From positions 1 through 64,000 of the forward strand of contig JACGCK010000090.1 in NCBI GenBank assembly GCA_014925825.1: a stretch of DNA of 64,000 nt, given 5' to 3'. Source of the stretch: Pholiota molesta (Eukaryota > Basidiomycota > Agaricomycetes > Agaricales > Strophariaceae). Under the pieces are notes generated by a model that was not told the DNA's origin, made no database searches, and saw nothing but the letters and a program-made list of their open reading frames with translations. A program made the translations under genes and the position numbers. Of the stretch, positions 1 to 9,880 are shown piece after piece (within the stretch, counting starts at the first letter, position 1; the number at the start of each line of letters is the position of its first letter).

Positions 1-111
1 CACGTGTTAGGCTCGAAGTCTTAACACATCTGAACTACTACGAGCAGACACTGAACACCGCAGATCATACAACAAACCTACCACACAATACAAACCAACA
101 TCACATACACG
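1..111 (+). other. Internal leader of the copia element (5' LTR/PBS junction region)
   Basis: This stretch precedes the polyprotein start codon. By position it should hold the junction with the 5' LTR and the primer-binding site, because the matching LTR appears downstream of the polyprotein. The LTR end predicted from the 3' copy (TATTTCAAC plus one base) is not visible here, so the 5' LTR must lie almost entirely upstream of the window. I could not assign a tRNA primer with confidence. Confidence 0.45.
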
Positions 112-3100
112 ATGACTTCGCAAACGCACACACCCCCTATCTTACCAGATGCGCAGAAGTTCGATGGATCGAACTGGTCGTCTTGGAGCCGCTGGATCTT
201 GACCACTGCCAGGATCCGAAGCGTGGAGAAGTACCTCGATGGTACAATCCCCAAACCCAGTCCAACAACAACTCCTGCCGCCACTACAGTACCCACAGCG
301 GCCGAAGCTACAGCGGCCAGTACCACTACCCCTGAATCCACCCCATGGCACTCCATAAATCCGTCGTTGGACGAATGGATTGTTCGTGACGCCTGGGCCA
401 CGGGACTACTCCTATACAACTGTACGAACCCTGTCGGGCTTGGAATGGCATCCGATGGGGCAGCCGCCGTAGCCTGGAAGTCGCTGAAGGATTTGTATGG
501 TGTACAGTCGACCTTGTTCGCCGTCAATGCGCAACGAGAGCTACGAAACACGATGCTCAAGGAAGGCGAAGATCTTATCGCCCACATCGCGGACCTGCGA
601 ACGAAATGGTCAACTGCAAATGACGTCGGCGCGCAGATCACTGATAAGGACTTCATCATTATACTCCTCGCCTCGCTCCCGTCCTCATGGGATACGATCG
701 TCGCTACACTTTATGAAACCCCAACATCTGTAGAACTTGTCTCGAAATTGAATTTCCATTGGGCTAGAGTCGGAAAGAACATATCTACCACTAAAGGCGG
801 AATCACGGCTCTTGCGGCGACTACCAAATCCTCCTCGAAATCAGTTCTCCAGTGCACAAATCCAAAGTGCGGCCGTCGAGGCCATCTAATCGCCGACTGC
901 TACTGGGAGGGCGGCGGCAAGGAAGGTCAATTCCCGCCTCATTTTCGAAAGAAAGTGGTCGTAAACACACCTGGAAACCAGTCCACCCCTTCGACGACCC
1001 CAACGGCCTCAATGGTTACGGCGGCGCTTGCTGATAGCACGCAAAACACTGTTGCTGAACGAACCTACACCATCCTCATGGCGGATGCGAGCGAGCGAGT
1101 TGTGGTATCCGATGCTGCGCTCTTTGCCATCCCAAACACGAACTCGCCTGACGGTCTGACGTACATCGACTCGGGTGCAAGTGACCACTGTTTCGTGGAT
1201 CGCGCAGATTTCGGAACTGATTATGTCGCTTTCGACGCACCGCGGGAGGGCCAATCTGCAAGCAAAGGAGGGAAATTTCATATCCTTGGACAGGGATCAG
1301 TTACGAAGGTCGTTGAATCCCCAGGGCTGAACACACGTACCACACTGAAGTTCAACTCGGTGCTTCATACCCCAGATCTCACCGCAAACTTGGTCTCAGT
1401 TGGGCGCTTTGATATTGCAGGATTCTCCGTGAATTTTGGGAACGGGCGTGCTACTTTTGTGGATCCTGACGGAATAAACTTCATGGCTGGCGAACGATTG
1501 GGATCGATGTACCGCCTGAAGCTCACCAACCCAGTTCATGCCATGGCGGCCAAATCCCATGAGAAGCCAACTAGCCTCGAAGTCTGGCATCGCCGTTTCG
1601 GGCATGCGAGCCTATCGTCGATCCGTGCGCTTGCAAAACAAGGCTTACTCGCCGGACTCCAGCTCGTTGGCGATGTCAACGCAAAGACCACCTGTAAGGA
1701 CTGCATTTACGGGAAACACACCGCGCGTCCGTACGATGAGAAATTTGACAAGGAGACAGAGGTCAATGAACGTGCACACATGGACATTTTCGTGATGACC
1801 AACACACCTTCTTTTGGCGGCGCCGTTTACATGATGCTCGTGACCGACGGTGCCTCATCTGTCAAGCATGGATATTTCCTCACCCATAAATCCGCGGACG
1901 TTACACTCCAGGCTCTCAAAGACTACGTTGCAGAAGCCGAAACACAGACGGGAAGAAAGCTGAAGCGGATCCGCGTCGATATGGGGAAGGAATGGCGGAA
2001 TGAGAAGTGGGATGAATTCCTTCGCGAGAAGGGAATCGTGATGGAATCCGGTGCGCCCTACGCCCACGGACAGAATGGCGTCGCCGAACGAGGAATTCGA
2101 ACCATTATCGAGCGTGTCCGCTGCATGCTTGCTGACTCCGGACTTCCCAAGGGACTGTGGGCCGAAGCAGCCGCTACTGCCATTTACCTCGATAACTTCA
2201 TTCCCTCCGCTCGTCACCCCGGCGTCGTACCATGGGAGAAATGGACTGGAAAACGACAGGATGTATCCCACTTACGCCCCTTCGGATGCACAGCGTACGC
2301 CAAGATTGCGCCCGAAATAGATCAGTCCAAGTTACTTCCACGATCGATCAAATACGTCATGATCGGCTATTTTGGCAGAAGCGCCTACAAACTCTACGAC
2401 CCTGCGAAACGCTCTATTATTAAGTGCCGAGACGTTATTTTTGAAGAGGGCGAGGGACACAGGACACCATCGACAGACTTCGACGACGTGCTCGTAACTG
2501 ACGGACCAGACATCCAACCCGCGAACCAAATATCTGACACAGGAGTCCTCCGCCCGAGCATGCAGAATGTCGTCGCAGCACGCCCGCGGGTAACGGATCC
2601 ACCGCTACATCCCGCGCTGTCAGATGCGCGTGCGCTTCCTTCCGCACAACCTGCCATACCTGCCGTTATCGCACCCACGGTTCCCATCCCACCCATTCCC
2701 TTACGCCGCTCTGCACGCAACGCGAAGCCTTCTCAGGCTGTCGAAGAATCCCGTGAGTACGCCGCACGCGAGACAGCCGCGGAAAGCGGGGGAGAAGCAT
2801 GGGCGCAAACAGCGCGTGTGCTTTCCGCGACTACAGACAGCGAGGAAACTATCTCACAACTCACCCCTGCCAACGAAGCCCCCAGCGGTAACGTTCTCGA
2901 CCTCAACAACGACCTCGATGACTATCTCGCGTACATGGCCACCCAGCACGACTCGTACGTACCTCGGGACTACAGGGAGGCGATGGAGCGGGCAGATCTC
3001 TGGCAACCACCCATGGATGCGGAACTTGCCATTCTCCTGGAGCGCGATGTCTTCCAATGGGTCGAAGCACCGCCCGACGCCCACATCATCGACTGTAAAT

Positions 3101-4524
3101 GGGTATTTGCAAACAAGTACGACGCCGAAGGCAATATCACCAAGCGTAAAGCCCGTGTCGTCGTCAGAGGTTTTAATCAAATCCCCGACCTCGAGTTCGA
3201 CGAGACATACGCATCTGTCGTGCGGATGGAGTCCTTTCGCATGACCGTCGCCATCGCGGCCTCCCTCGGATACTCAATTTGGGGAAAGGATATTGTCGCC
3301 GCCTACCTCTACGCCCTGACTCGTTTCACAACGCACGTAAAACCGCCTCAAGGTGCCATTCAACCCGCAGGATTAGACCCAGCAAAATCTTACGTCTGGG
3401 TCCTCAACAAATCTCTCTACGGAACCATGGACGCAGGCCACAACTTCCAACATGAAGTCGTAGGCGCCTTCGAAAGTCTAGGGTACTATCGTTCGCTCGC
3501 TGATCCTTGTATTCATTCGCGAGTAGCCAACGGCGTGCATACCATCACCAGTACATATACGGACGACATCTTTGGGATCTCGTCGACCCACGCCGGCGGA
3601 CACATTGCTTCCGGAGAGCTTGATACCTGCTTCGACACGAAGGACCTGGGGGAGCCCACCTATATCCTGGGCATCGAGATTACGTGCGACAAGGACGCCG
3701 GCACCATCACTCTCTCTCAGAAGTCATTCTTCGAACGGATGTTGGAGGAGTTTGGGATGGCTGACTGCAACCCCAAGTCAACTCCTCTCCCTGTCGGCAT
3801 CGTTCTGAGCGAAGCAGATTGCCCAACGACCGAGGACGACCGACGATACATGGTGAACAAACCTTACCGGAAGGTCCTAGGCAAATTCAATTGGGGCGCA
3901 GGCGGTACAAGACCTGACATTATTTACGGTACGGGTGTCCTGTCGCGATATCAATCTAACCCAGGACCTGCTCATTGGAAAGCCATGCTACATATGATGG
4001 CCTACATCAAGGGCACCCTTGACTACGCCATTACATACTACCGTGGCGCCTCCATCACCCCAACAACCTATGTCGATGCGAGCTACGCCGACGATTTCGA
4101 CACTCGACGCTCGACAGCGGGATATGGTGTTTGGATGGCGGGCGGCCTGGTCTCCTGGAGCTCGAAGAGACAACCTACCGTCGCGCTCTCGACCACGGAA
4201 GCGGAATACATGTCGATGACTCGCGCTGTCCAACAAGTCACCTGGATGTACGCGTTTCTCGATGAAGTCGGTTTACCCCAGGATCATCCCTTTACCATCT
4301 ATGGTGACAACGCGCCAGCCATCGCCCTTACCAAGAACACGAAGGGTCATGCGCGTGCGAAGCATATCGACGTGCGCTACCACTACATCCGCGAGCACGT
4401 CAACGAAGGCCGCGTTCAGGTCGAACACGTCCCATCCGACAAGAATCTTGCCGACATTTTTACCAAGCAGCTGCCTCGTGTTACACATCAGTTCCTTTCC
4501 AGGGAAATCGGCCTTACTGCGTAG
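112..4524 (+). CDS. Ty1/copia retrotransposon Gag-Pol polyprotein, intact
   Basis: A single uninterrupted frame of 1470 codons encodes the whole copia polyprotein. Domains in order: copia-type Gag (about 1-250); a zinc knuckle spaced CX4CX4HX4C near residue 250, instead of the usual CX2C; aspartic protease motif DSGASDH near 350; GAG-pre-integrase segment with WHRRFGHAS; integrase core with the D, D and E residues (HMDIF, VDMGKEW, HGQNGVAERG); reverse transcriptase beginning near WVFANKYD with YTDD as the catalytic box; and RNase H ending with STTEAEY. The order integrase before reverse transcriptase defines Ty1/copia (Pseudoviridae-like) rather than Ty3. No stop or frameshift is present, so the copy may be young or active. 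It lies in the same orientation as the downstream gene. Confidence 0.97.
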   Translation: MTSQTHTPPILPDAQKFDGSNWSSWSRWILTTARIRSVEKYLDGTIPKPSPTTTPAATTVPTAAEATAASTTTPESTPWHSINPSLDEWIVRDAWATGLLLYNCTNPVGLGMASDGAAAVAWKSLKDLYGVQSTLFAVNAQRELRNTMLKEGEDLIAHIADLRTKWSTANDVGAQITDKDFIIILLASLPSSWDTIVATLYETPTSVELVSKLNFHWARVGKNISTTKGGITALAATTKSSSKSVLQCTNPKCGRRGHLIADCYWEGGGKEGQFPPHFRKKVVVNTPGNQSTPSTTPTASMVTAALADSTQNTVAERTYTILMADASERVVVSDAALFAIPNTNSPDGLTYIDSGASDHCFVDRADFGTDYVAFDAPREGQSASKGGKFHILGQGSVTKVVESPGLNTRTTLKFNSVLHTPDLTANLVSVGRFDIAGFSVNFGNGRATFVDPDGINFMAGERLGSMYRLKLTNPVHAMAAKSHEKPTSLEVWHRRFGHASLSSIRALAKQGLLAGLQLVGDVNAKTTCKDCIYGKHTARPYDEKFDKETEVNERAHMDIFVMTNTPSFGGAVYMMLVTDGASSVKHGYFLTHKSADVTLQALKDYVAEAETQTGRKLKRIRVDMGKEWRNEKWDEFLREKGIVMESGAPYAHGQNGVAERGIRTIIERVRCMLADSGLPKGLWAEAAATAIYLDNFIPSARHPGVVPWEKWTGKRQDVSHLRPFGCTAYAKIAPEIDQSKLLPRSIKYVMIGYFGRSAYKLYDPAKRSIIKCRDVIFEEGEGHRTPSTDFDDVLVTDGPDIQPANQISDTGVLRPSMQNVVAARPRVTDPPLHPALSDARALPSAQPAIPAVIAPTVPIPPIPLRRSARNAKPSQAVEESREYAARETAAESGGEAWAQTARVLSATTDSEETISQLTPANEAPSGNVLDLNNDLDDYLAYMATQHDSYVPRDYREAMERADLWQPPMDAELAILLERDVFQWVEAPPDAHIIDCKWVFANKYDAEGNITKRKARVVVRGFNQIPDLEFDETYASVVRMESFRMTVAIAASLGYSIWGKDIVAAYLYALTRFTTHVKPPQGAIQPAGLDPAKSYVWVLNKSLYGTMDAGHNFQHEVVGAFESLGYYRSLADPCIHSRVANGVHTITSTYTDDIFGISSTHAGGHIASGELDTCFDTKDLGEPTYILGIEITCDKDAGTITLSQKSFFERMLEEFGMADCNPKSTPLPVGIVLSEADCPTTEDDRRYMVNKPYRKVLGKFNWGAGGTRPDIIYGTGVLSRYQSNPGPAHWKAMLHMMAYIKGTLDYAITYYRGASITPTTYVDASYADDFDTRRSTAGYGVWMAGGLVSWSSKRQPTVALSTTEAEYMSMTRAVQQVTWMYAFLDEVGLPQDHPFTIYGDNAPAIALTKNTKGHARAKHIDVRYHYIREHVNEGRVQVEHVPSDKNLADIFTKQLPRVTHQFLSREIGLTA

Positions 4525-4551
4525 GATGACGACCAATGTCGTCCGGGGGAG

Positions 4552-5889
4552 TGTTGAAGTATGAACACCATGGACTCATCTGCACGTACCGATTTCTTCA
4601 TTTGTTATCATTACTCCTTTTATCAGTGACATTTCCTATTCCGGTGACGCTCTCGCTAGCCGTACATTCTACGTCCCTATCTCTACTTTATTTCATATCC
4701 CTCGTATCATGGGACCACGGGGACGAGCACGACATCGTGCTCGTTCCGTTATTTTCCGTATTACTTATACTCGCATATGCGCAACGGCGCACCTCATCTG
4801 TCACCCACATATTGTGTCTGACTCTGAGGTGTGCCTATTATTTTACCTTACCTCGTTCACAGCGCTGACTACCTTACTACTTAGTTCCTCTACGTATTTC
4901 AGGTAGCTACTTGCGCTCAATATATCTGTCACCCACATATTGTGTCTGACTCTGAGTTCCTCTTAGTGATCTGAGGTCCGGTCCGGCCCGGTCTTTTGGC
5001 CCTAAGTGCCATGGACCGAGACCGCAACCGGTTAACCACGGTTTAAAGACTGCAAAAAACTGCACAAGACCGACGTAAACCGGTCTACGTCGGTCTTGTG
5101 CGGTTTAGAAACCGCATAAAACCGGTCCTCAACTGGTCCTATTAAAGACTGGTTGAGGACTGGTTGTAGACCGGTCTATGGGCCAAATTAAAATAGATTT
5201 TACCTGTAGAAACTATTTTAATAGTAGAAATTGGACTGCCTGTGCACATTTGCCCATATCTCAATGAGTTCTTGGTGGAATATTATGTATAAGGGCTTGT
5301 TAGATAGGTATTTTAATGTTATACTTTGACCCTGGTTTGCGAAAGGCTAGCTTTTTTAACCAATGAAACGTTGGCAAAAGCGTCTTGTTAATAGTGAAGT
5401 CAAGTAGAAAATATTGATCTTATTATAGCATAATCAGATCTTGTTCAATTAATAAAATTTAAAATACGTTTTGTAGATATACATGTCGCCTATTTATGCG
5501 CAACTTTTCAAAAGGTGCGAACGTTTAATGATTGAATCGCAGGCAAACGCGTTTTTAAGCGCCCAAAATAACGATTGTATCGCAAACTATTAATATCTTT
5601 GTTATTTCTCATGCTAAAATTATGATTTTGGTATCGTTTAAAAGGTATTTTAGTGCTCTATAACGTCACAAAAAATCTTGTTAAAAGACCGGTTGAAACC
5701 GGTCCTAACCGGTTTTCGTCGGTCTTTTTGATCTTTAGAATTATGATAGACCGCAGACCGGACCGCGGTTGCGGTCTTGATCGGTCCAATCTATTTTCGG
5801 TCCACTTCGGTTAAGGTCCGGTTTTTTTCCGGTCTTTTTCCAGTCTTGTAACCGGACCTCAGATCACTAGTTCCTCTACGTATTTCAAC
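4552..5889 (+). repeat. 3' LTR of the copia element, interrupted by a MITE
   Basis: A G-rich polypurine tract (around 4544-4551) ends just before TGTTGAAGTA, the expected 5' end of an LTR. The imperfect inverse, TATTTCAAC, closes the element at 5881-5889. The last base of a perfect inverse would be A; here it is T. Without the MITE at 4964-5869 and one target-site copy, the LTR is about 424 bp. Inside it a 33-bp segment beginning ATCTGTCACCCACATATTG occurs twice, at 4796-4828 and 4924-4956. A 19-bp segment (AGTTCCTCTACGTATTTCA) also recurs at 4883-4901 and 5869-5887. This indicates an internal tandem duplication with a partial deletion in the second copy. Target-site duplication cannot be tested because the 5' LTR is outside the window. 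Confidence 0.85.
4964..5869. mobile_element. hAT-type MITE (906 bp) nested in the LTR
   Basis: The element begins TAGTGATCTGAGGTCCGGT and ends with the exact reverse complement, a perfect 19-bp terminal inverted repeat. It is flanked by an exact 8-bp direct repeat, GTTCCTCT, at 4956-4963 and 5870-5877. An 8-bp duplication and a TIR starting TAGTG fit the hAT superfamily. There is no transposase frame, so it is non-autonomous. The interior is full of AGACCGGT/ACCGGTCT subterminal motifs. It also contains strong hairpins, one with perfect 16-base arms at about 5062-5101 and another around 5125-5170. The middle is AT-rich and has no coding sequence. Confidence 0.93.
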
Positions 5890-5903
5890 TTCTCTTGACA
5901 AAA

Positions 5904-7531
5904 ATGCCTCGTCGAACCCCTGCAAGCATCCGAGGCCAAACTTCAGTCACCTCTACGTCTACAGTTCCCATACCAGGAGCTGCTGGTATCTCTCATTCCA
6001 CAAATGTTGCATCTGAGCATAGTGTCGCCGATCCATCTACATCTCCCAGAAAGAGAAAGGGCCCGGGCATAGACCCAATCCGGGCCATCCCAGAAGAGGC
6101 GACGACCAGTAATCTCGACACGCCTCATTCAAAACGTAGGCGGTTCACTGGACCTCTCAGCCCGAGCACTCTCGCTCTGGGGTTGCCTGGTACTATAACG
6201 CCTGAGTTTCTTGCCACCGCCTGTGATACACCAGAGCCGCTTGTGAGTATTTTCACCGGTCATTGCATTTTAATTATATTCTAATCATTTTTTAAATCTT
6301 GAAGAACATCTCAGACGATATATCCGAGTCTCTGGTTACTGATTGCGAGCCAACGGATGCTGTCGTAGCTGCTGATATTTCCCTTCCGACTATGCCATCG
6401 ACTAGCGGCAACGTGCCGCATGCGTTTTTTAGATTTCAAGCAGTGTCAGACAAACGCCCTTCAAATTCCAAGGCCCTATCATCACAGACGTTAAACTCCT
6501 TGGAATTGCTTCAACGCGCTCTCGTACTTCCTCCGTCCTTACACGAGAAAGGGCTTACCCCATCCCAGTTCATCTTCTCCGTCGCAACTCATATCGATCC
6601 GCGAGCACTTCGGATCACCGAAGACGACGAGTTTTACTTGTTTATGGACATGCGTGCTGAATTACAATGGACGTCATTCGGAATGACAACGGGGAAGTGG
6701 GCCGCCGCTACGAAACTCTACAATAGCAAACTTGCAGCATTAGGAAAGAAGAAAAACATCGAAATCTTCGAGAAGAACCCTCGAGCATTAATGGACAAAC
6801 TCAATGACATTGAGCCTAGGATCTCTGAGAGGCTCCTCAAAGAAGACTACATATGTATGTGAAAGTTCTCGGTCTCTTAATGGGTATTGTACTGACGATT
6901 TTTATTTAAGCCCAAAGAAGCGGCACTGAGATGTTCTGGAGGAAACACTGCAACGCAGTCTCAGCTCTCATCAAGACGGAGAGCGTCGAGGGCGCCACTG
7001 ACGCTCTAGGTTCTCAGAAGAAATCGGTAGTAAGTTAATATCTTTATAACTCAAAGAGATTGCATAGCTTATACGCGTATATCTTAGCGGAAGGCTGCTG
7101 TGTGTACACGTTGCAAAGCGATGATGTACCCCGGTGACAAACGCTTAAACCATAAAAAAGGTTTTTGTGCCGACGGCGTTGCCTCCAAACTCAAACCTGG
7201 ATCTTCTTCGGCCACTGACTCACTACCTGAGTGGCCACAGCCCCAGGATTTATTCAGTGCAGGGAAATTCTTCAATCCTTCGAAGTTTTTATTGGTGATT
7301 CGTGATCTCTACGAAAGAGTAGCAGAGAACGAAACGCAGAGCCGTCCATATACTATAACTGACTATACACTTGAGGATGAAGCATTCTCGCGAATGTTTC
7401 AAACCAGGATCGTAATCGCCGGCGACCATACCTACTTCCGTCTCTATGACCTTCAATCTGTTGGAGGTTCATGTGAATCCTTGATCTCTGAACTTGACGG
7501 ACATCGCGTTCTTCGTATAGATTGTCTGTAG
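5904..7531 (+). CDS. Uncharacterised basidiomycete protein with CX2CX12HX4C motif
   Basis: Four exons (5904-6242, 6305-6854, 6911-7029, 7088-7531) splice to a 483-residue protein, all phases agreeing. The N-terminal 110 residues are Ser/Thr/Pro-rich with a basic patch (KRRR) typical of nuclear proteins. The middle part, from about 140 to 300, is more ordered. Exon 4 opens with a putative zinc site, C-x2-C-x12-H-x4-C, followed by a conserved-looking C-terminus ending HRVLRIDCL. I recognise the C-terminal part as a type of hypothetical protein common in agaricomycete genomes, often in repeat-rich places, but I know no function. The start codon lies 14 bp downstream of the copia LTR end, so its promoter must lie in the LTR/MITE or be displaced by it. 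An alternative is that it is itself a transposon-associated gene. Confidence 0.8.
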
Positions 7532-8487
7532 CTTTCTCAAAAGATCTCCTTCACCTTAGTTTAATAGCCTTAGCTGTAGCCTTTTAATGTAATTCCAATT
7601 TTAATACATGTTTAAAGTTCTACTCTCTATTCAAGTGCCAAAGACAGGCTAAGACAGCCGAGCATTAACAGCATTGACCAATTGTCAGCTTCACTTTGCA
7701 CTGAGCGACAAGGCTCTCCCTTGAGATCTATTTGGCCCGAAATGGAAATCCCTGCCCGGGATCTGTGAGGAAAGGGGAGATCACCCTGGGTTCCAAAATG
7801 CACCACAGACGTTCTGGACCTCCCTGGGAATGACCAATTTTTCACAGTAGGCGCCCGATGTTGCACCTTGCAGATTTCGCCTGTGTGTATGCCCTCGAGC
7901 ACATGTTTTCCTTTATATTCACGAGAAAATAAGGTGTACCCAAGCTGCTGGGACACCTTTCGCGAAACCGGTGTGGTCTGCAAGCGCCGTAGAATAGGCG
8001 CCCACATACCAGACGACATATAAGTATCCCTTCTGCTTCCGGCCCGAATGCGGCGTCGATCGCGCCTTGATCGGTTGATCCGAGATCGCACCTGCAGTTT
8101 GCCCCATGTTCTCCAAGACACCTTCGAATCCGTGCTGCCACCTGGCCAGATACCTGTCCAGCCTCACAAACTCACCTTTTACGCACATTGCTCAGGCCCC
8201 GGGATGATGGCATTCAGGGCGTGCCACTGGCGATTGGAGCGGACATTGCGGACTGCAGGGACAGACAATTCAACGCCTGACCAGTGACATCAGTGTCATG
8301 TTCTTTAACGGGTAATATTATTATTATACATGGCCTCATGCTCTATTATAGTACCAGCTTTATTCGACGCCTGCGAAATGGGAACGGACCATACCATTCC
8401 AGACGCCACCACCAGAAGGTACAGTCCTCCGCGTACTCCTCCACTGCTGCAGCGTCTGCTCAACCCCACCTCGATTAGATCTGAGCC
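7532..8487. other. Intergenic region without a supported gene
   Basis: About 950 bp between the uncharacterised gene and the F-box gene. The longest open frame is antisense (7627-8121) and rich in Arg and Ser with no recognisable domain, so I do not call it. A poly(A)-type AATAC/TTAATA-rich stretch follows the upstream gene at about 7595-7620. Confidence 0.5.
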
Positions 8488-9614
8488 ATGCACGCCAATT
8501 GCAATTGCAATCTTCCTATAGAGCTCGTTCGACCGATCTTCCAACAAATACAGGATCGGCGAACCCTCGCGTCGCTCTGCTTGTCCAGCAGGCGCCTCTA
8601 CCCCGAGGCGCAAAGGATGCTTTATCTCTCGCCACTGGGCCTCCGGCCACAGCCCACCCAACACATGCACTTCCTCGCGTCCCTCCTCCGTTACCCGCGC
8701 CTGGCGCTCCTGGTGCAGACTTACCATGTCATGTTCGTAACGGGCAGCCGGAGAGAGGCGTTCTGGACGCTTGTGCGGGCTGTCCTGCCGATGATGGTCA
8801 ACTTGAAGGAGTTTTCGATCTCAGGCTTCAGCGAGGACCTCGGGCTGCTCCCGATGGACAGGCTCGTGTGCCAGCTGGAAGTGCTGAGTTGGATCCAAGT
8901 CGATGGCGGCGACGCTGCCATATTTACGCGCTGGCTCGATACGCAGAAGGCCTTGAAGGAGCTGCGGTGGATTTCGAGGACGCCCGTCGAGATCTCGCAC
9001 AAGGCCTGTCCACAGCTGATGAGCTTGGAGGGCAACTTTCGCGTCATGGCCGCGCTCCTCCCACATCGTCACATCAAGCGACTCTACTGGATTTCCGACA
9101 TCGCATTCAGAGGATGTCATCTCGCGCCACTTCTCGCCGGATTACTAGTAGCTGGTGACCTAAGCAGTTGCGAAGCGTTGTCGTTCGAGAAACACTACCA
9201 TGATGCCGTTGACTATCGCTCATTGGTTGACTACTTTCCTTCGCTCGCCTCTTTGGAGCTTATTGAATATGGTGAAGAAGTGCGCTAAATCTGGAGCTTC
9301 CTTATAAATCCCAGCACTAATAATTTTGCCGACAGTTCATGCACGGCGTTCAATTACCTCCCAATCTGCGCGTCCTGATACTATCTACCCAGAAGGGGTA
9401 CGGAAAGAAATCCTTCCTTCCCAAGGCTCAGAGAACCGCTATCGTGCAGAAACTGTTCACCAAGACGTCTAATCTTGTGCGGGTAGATTTTGCGGCCCAA
9501 ATGGTAGGCACTGAAGTCTTCTATGAACGCTGGGAGCGGGGAGTTCGGAGAGAAGGTCATGTGTCGTCGAAAGATGTTTTGCAAGAACACCGGATCCTTT
9601 TGGACAAATATTAG
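8488..9614 (+). CDS. F-box / leucine-rich-like protein
   Basis: Two exons (8488-9279 and 9336-9614, a 56-nt phase-0 intron) give 356 residues. The first 45 residues fit an F-box: LPIELVRPIFQQIQDRRTLASLCLSSRRLYPEAQ. The pattern is Leu-Pro, then an 'I/L..I' helix, then a Leu-Cys-x-x-Ser-Arg segment. The rest has irregular leucine-rich stretches as in basidiomycete F-box/LRR proteins, which act as substrate receptors of SCF ubiquitin ligases. The ATG at 8488 is chosen because it starts directly before the F-box. Such proteins form very large lineage-specific families in Agaricomycetes, so no target can be inferred. Confidence 0.8.
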
Positions 9615-9880
9615 AACGATACGGATATGAAGTTTTAATCTGGTTGGGTGGTTGTGTCTATGCTCTTCGGCTATTTAATGCTTACATTCTTCAAAGTTTA
9701 CTTTGTACTTGGTATTTTGACTTCAGGTTTTCTGTGTTGTCTACCAGCGCTGTATGGAATAAATTTGAATCTGACTTCTCACATTACTCTAAGTTGCAGA
9801 AACCCAAAGGGTTTTAGGGAGGAAAGAGACTGGGTATATCCCGTGGCACTCGATTATATATAATGTCAAGTTAACGTTGT

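Noticed and set aside
2394..3244. Long open frames on both strands within the copia element
   Set aside because: They overlap the intact polyprotein, have Arg/Ser/Pro-rich composition of out-of-frame reading and no domain.
7627..8121. Antisense frame of 164 codons
   Set aside because: No recognisable domain, no introns that extend it and a composition typical of chance frames in GC-richer DNA.
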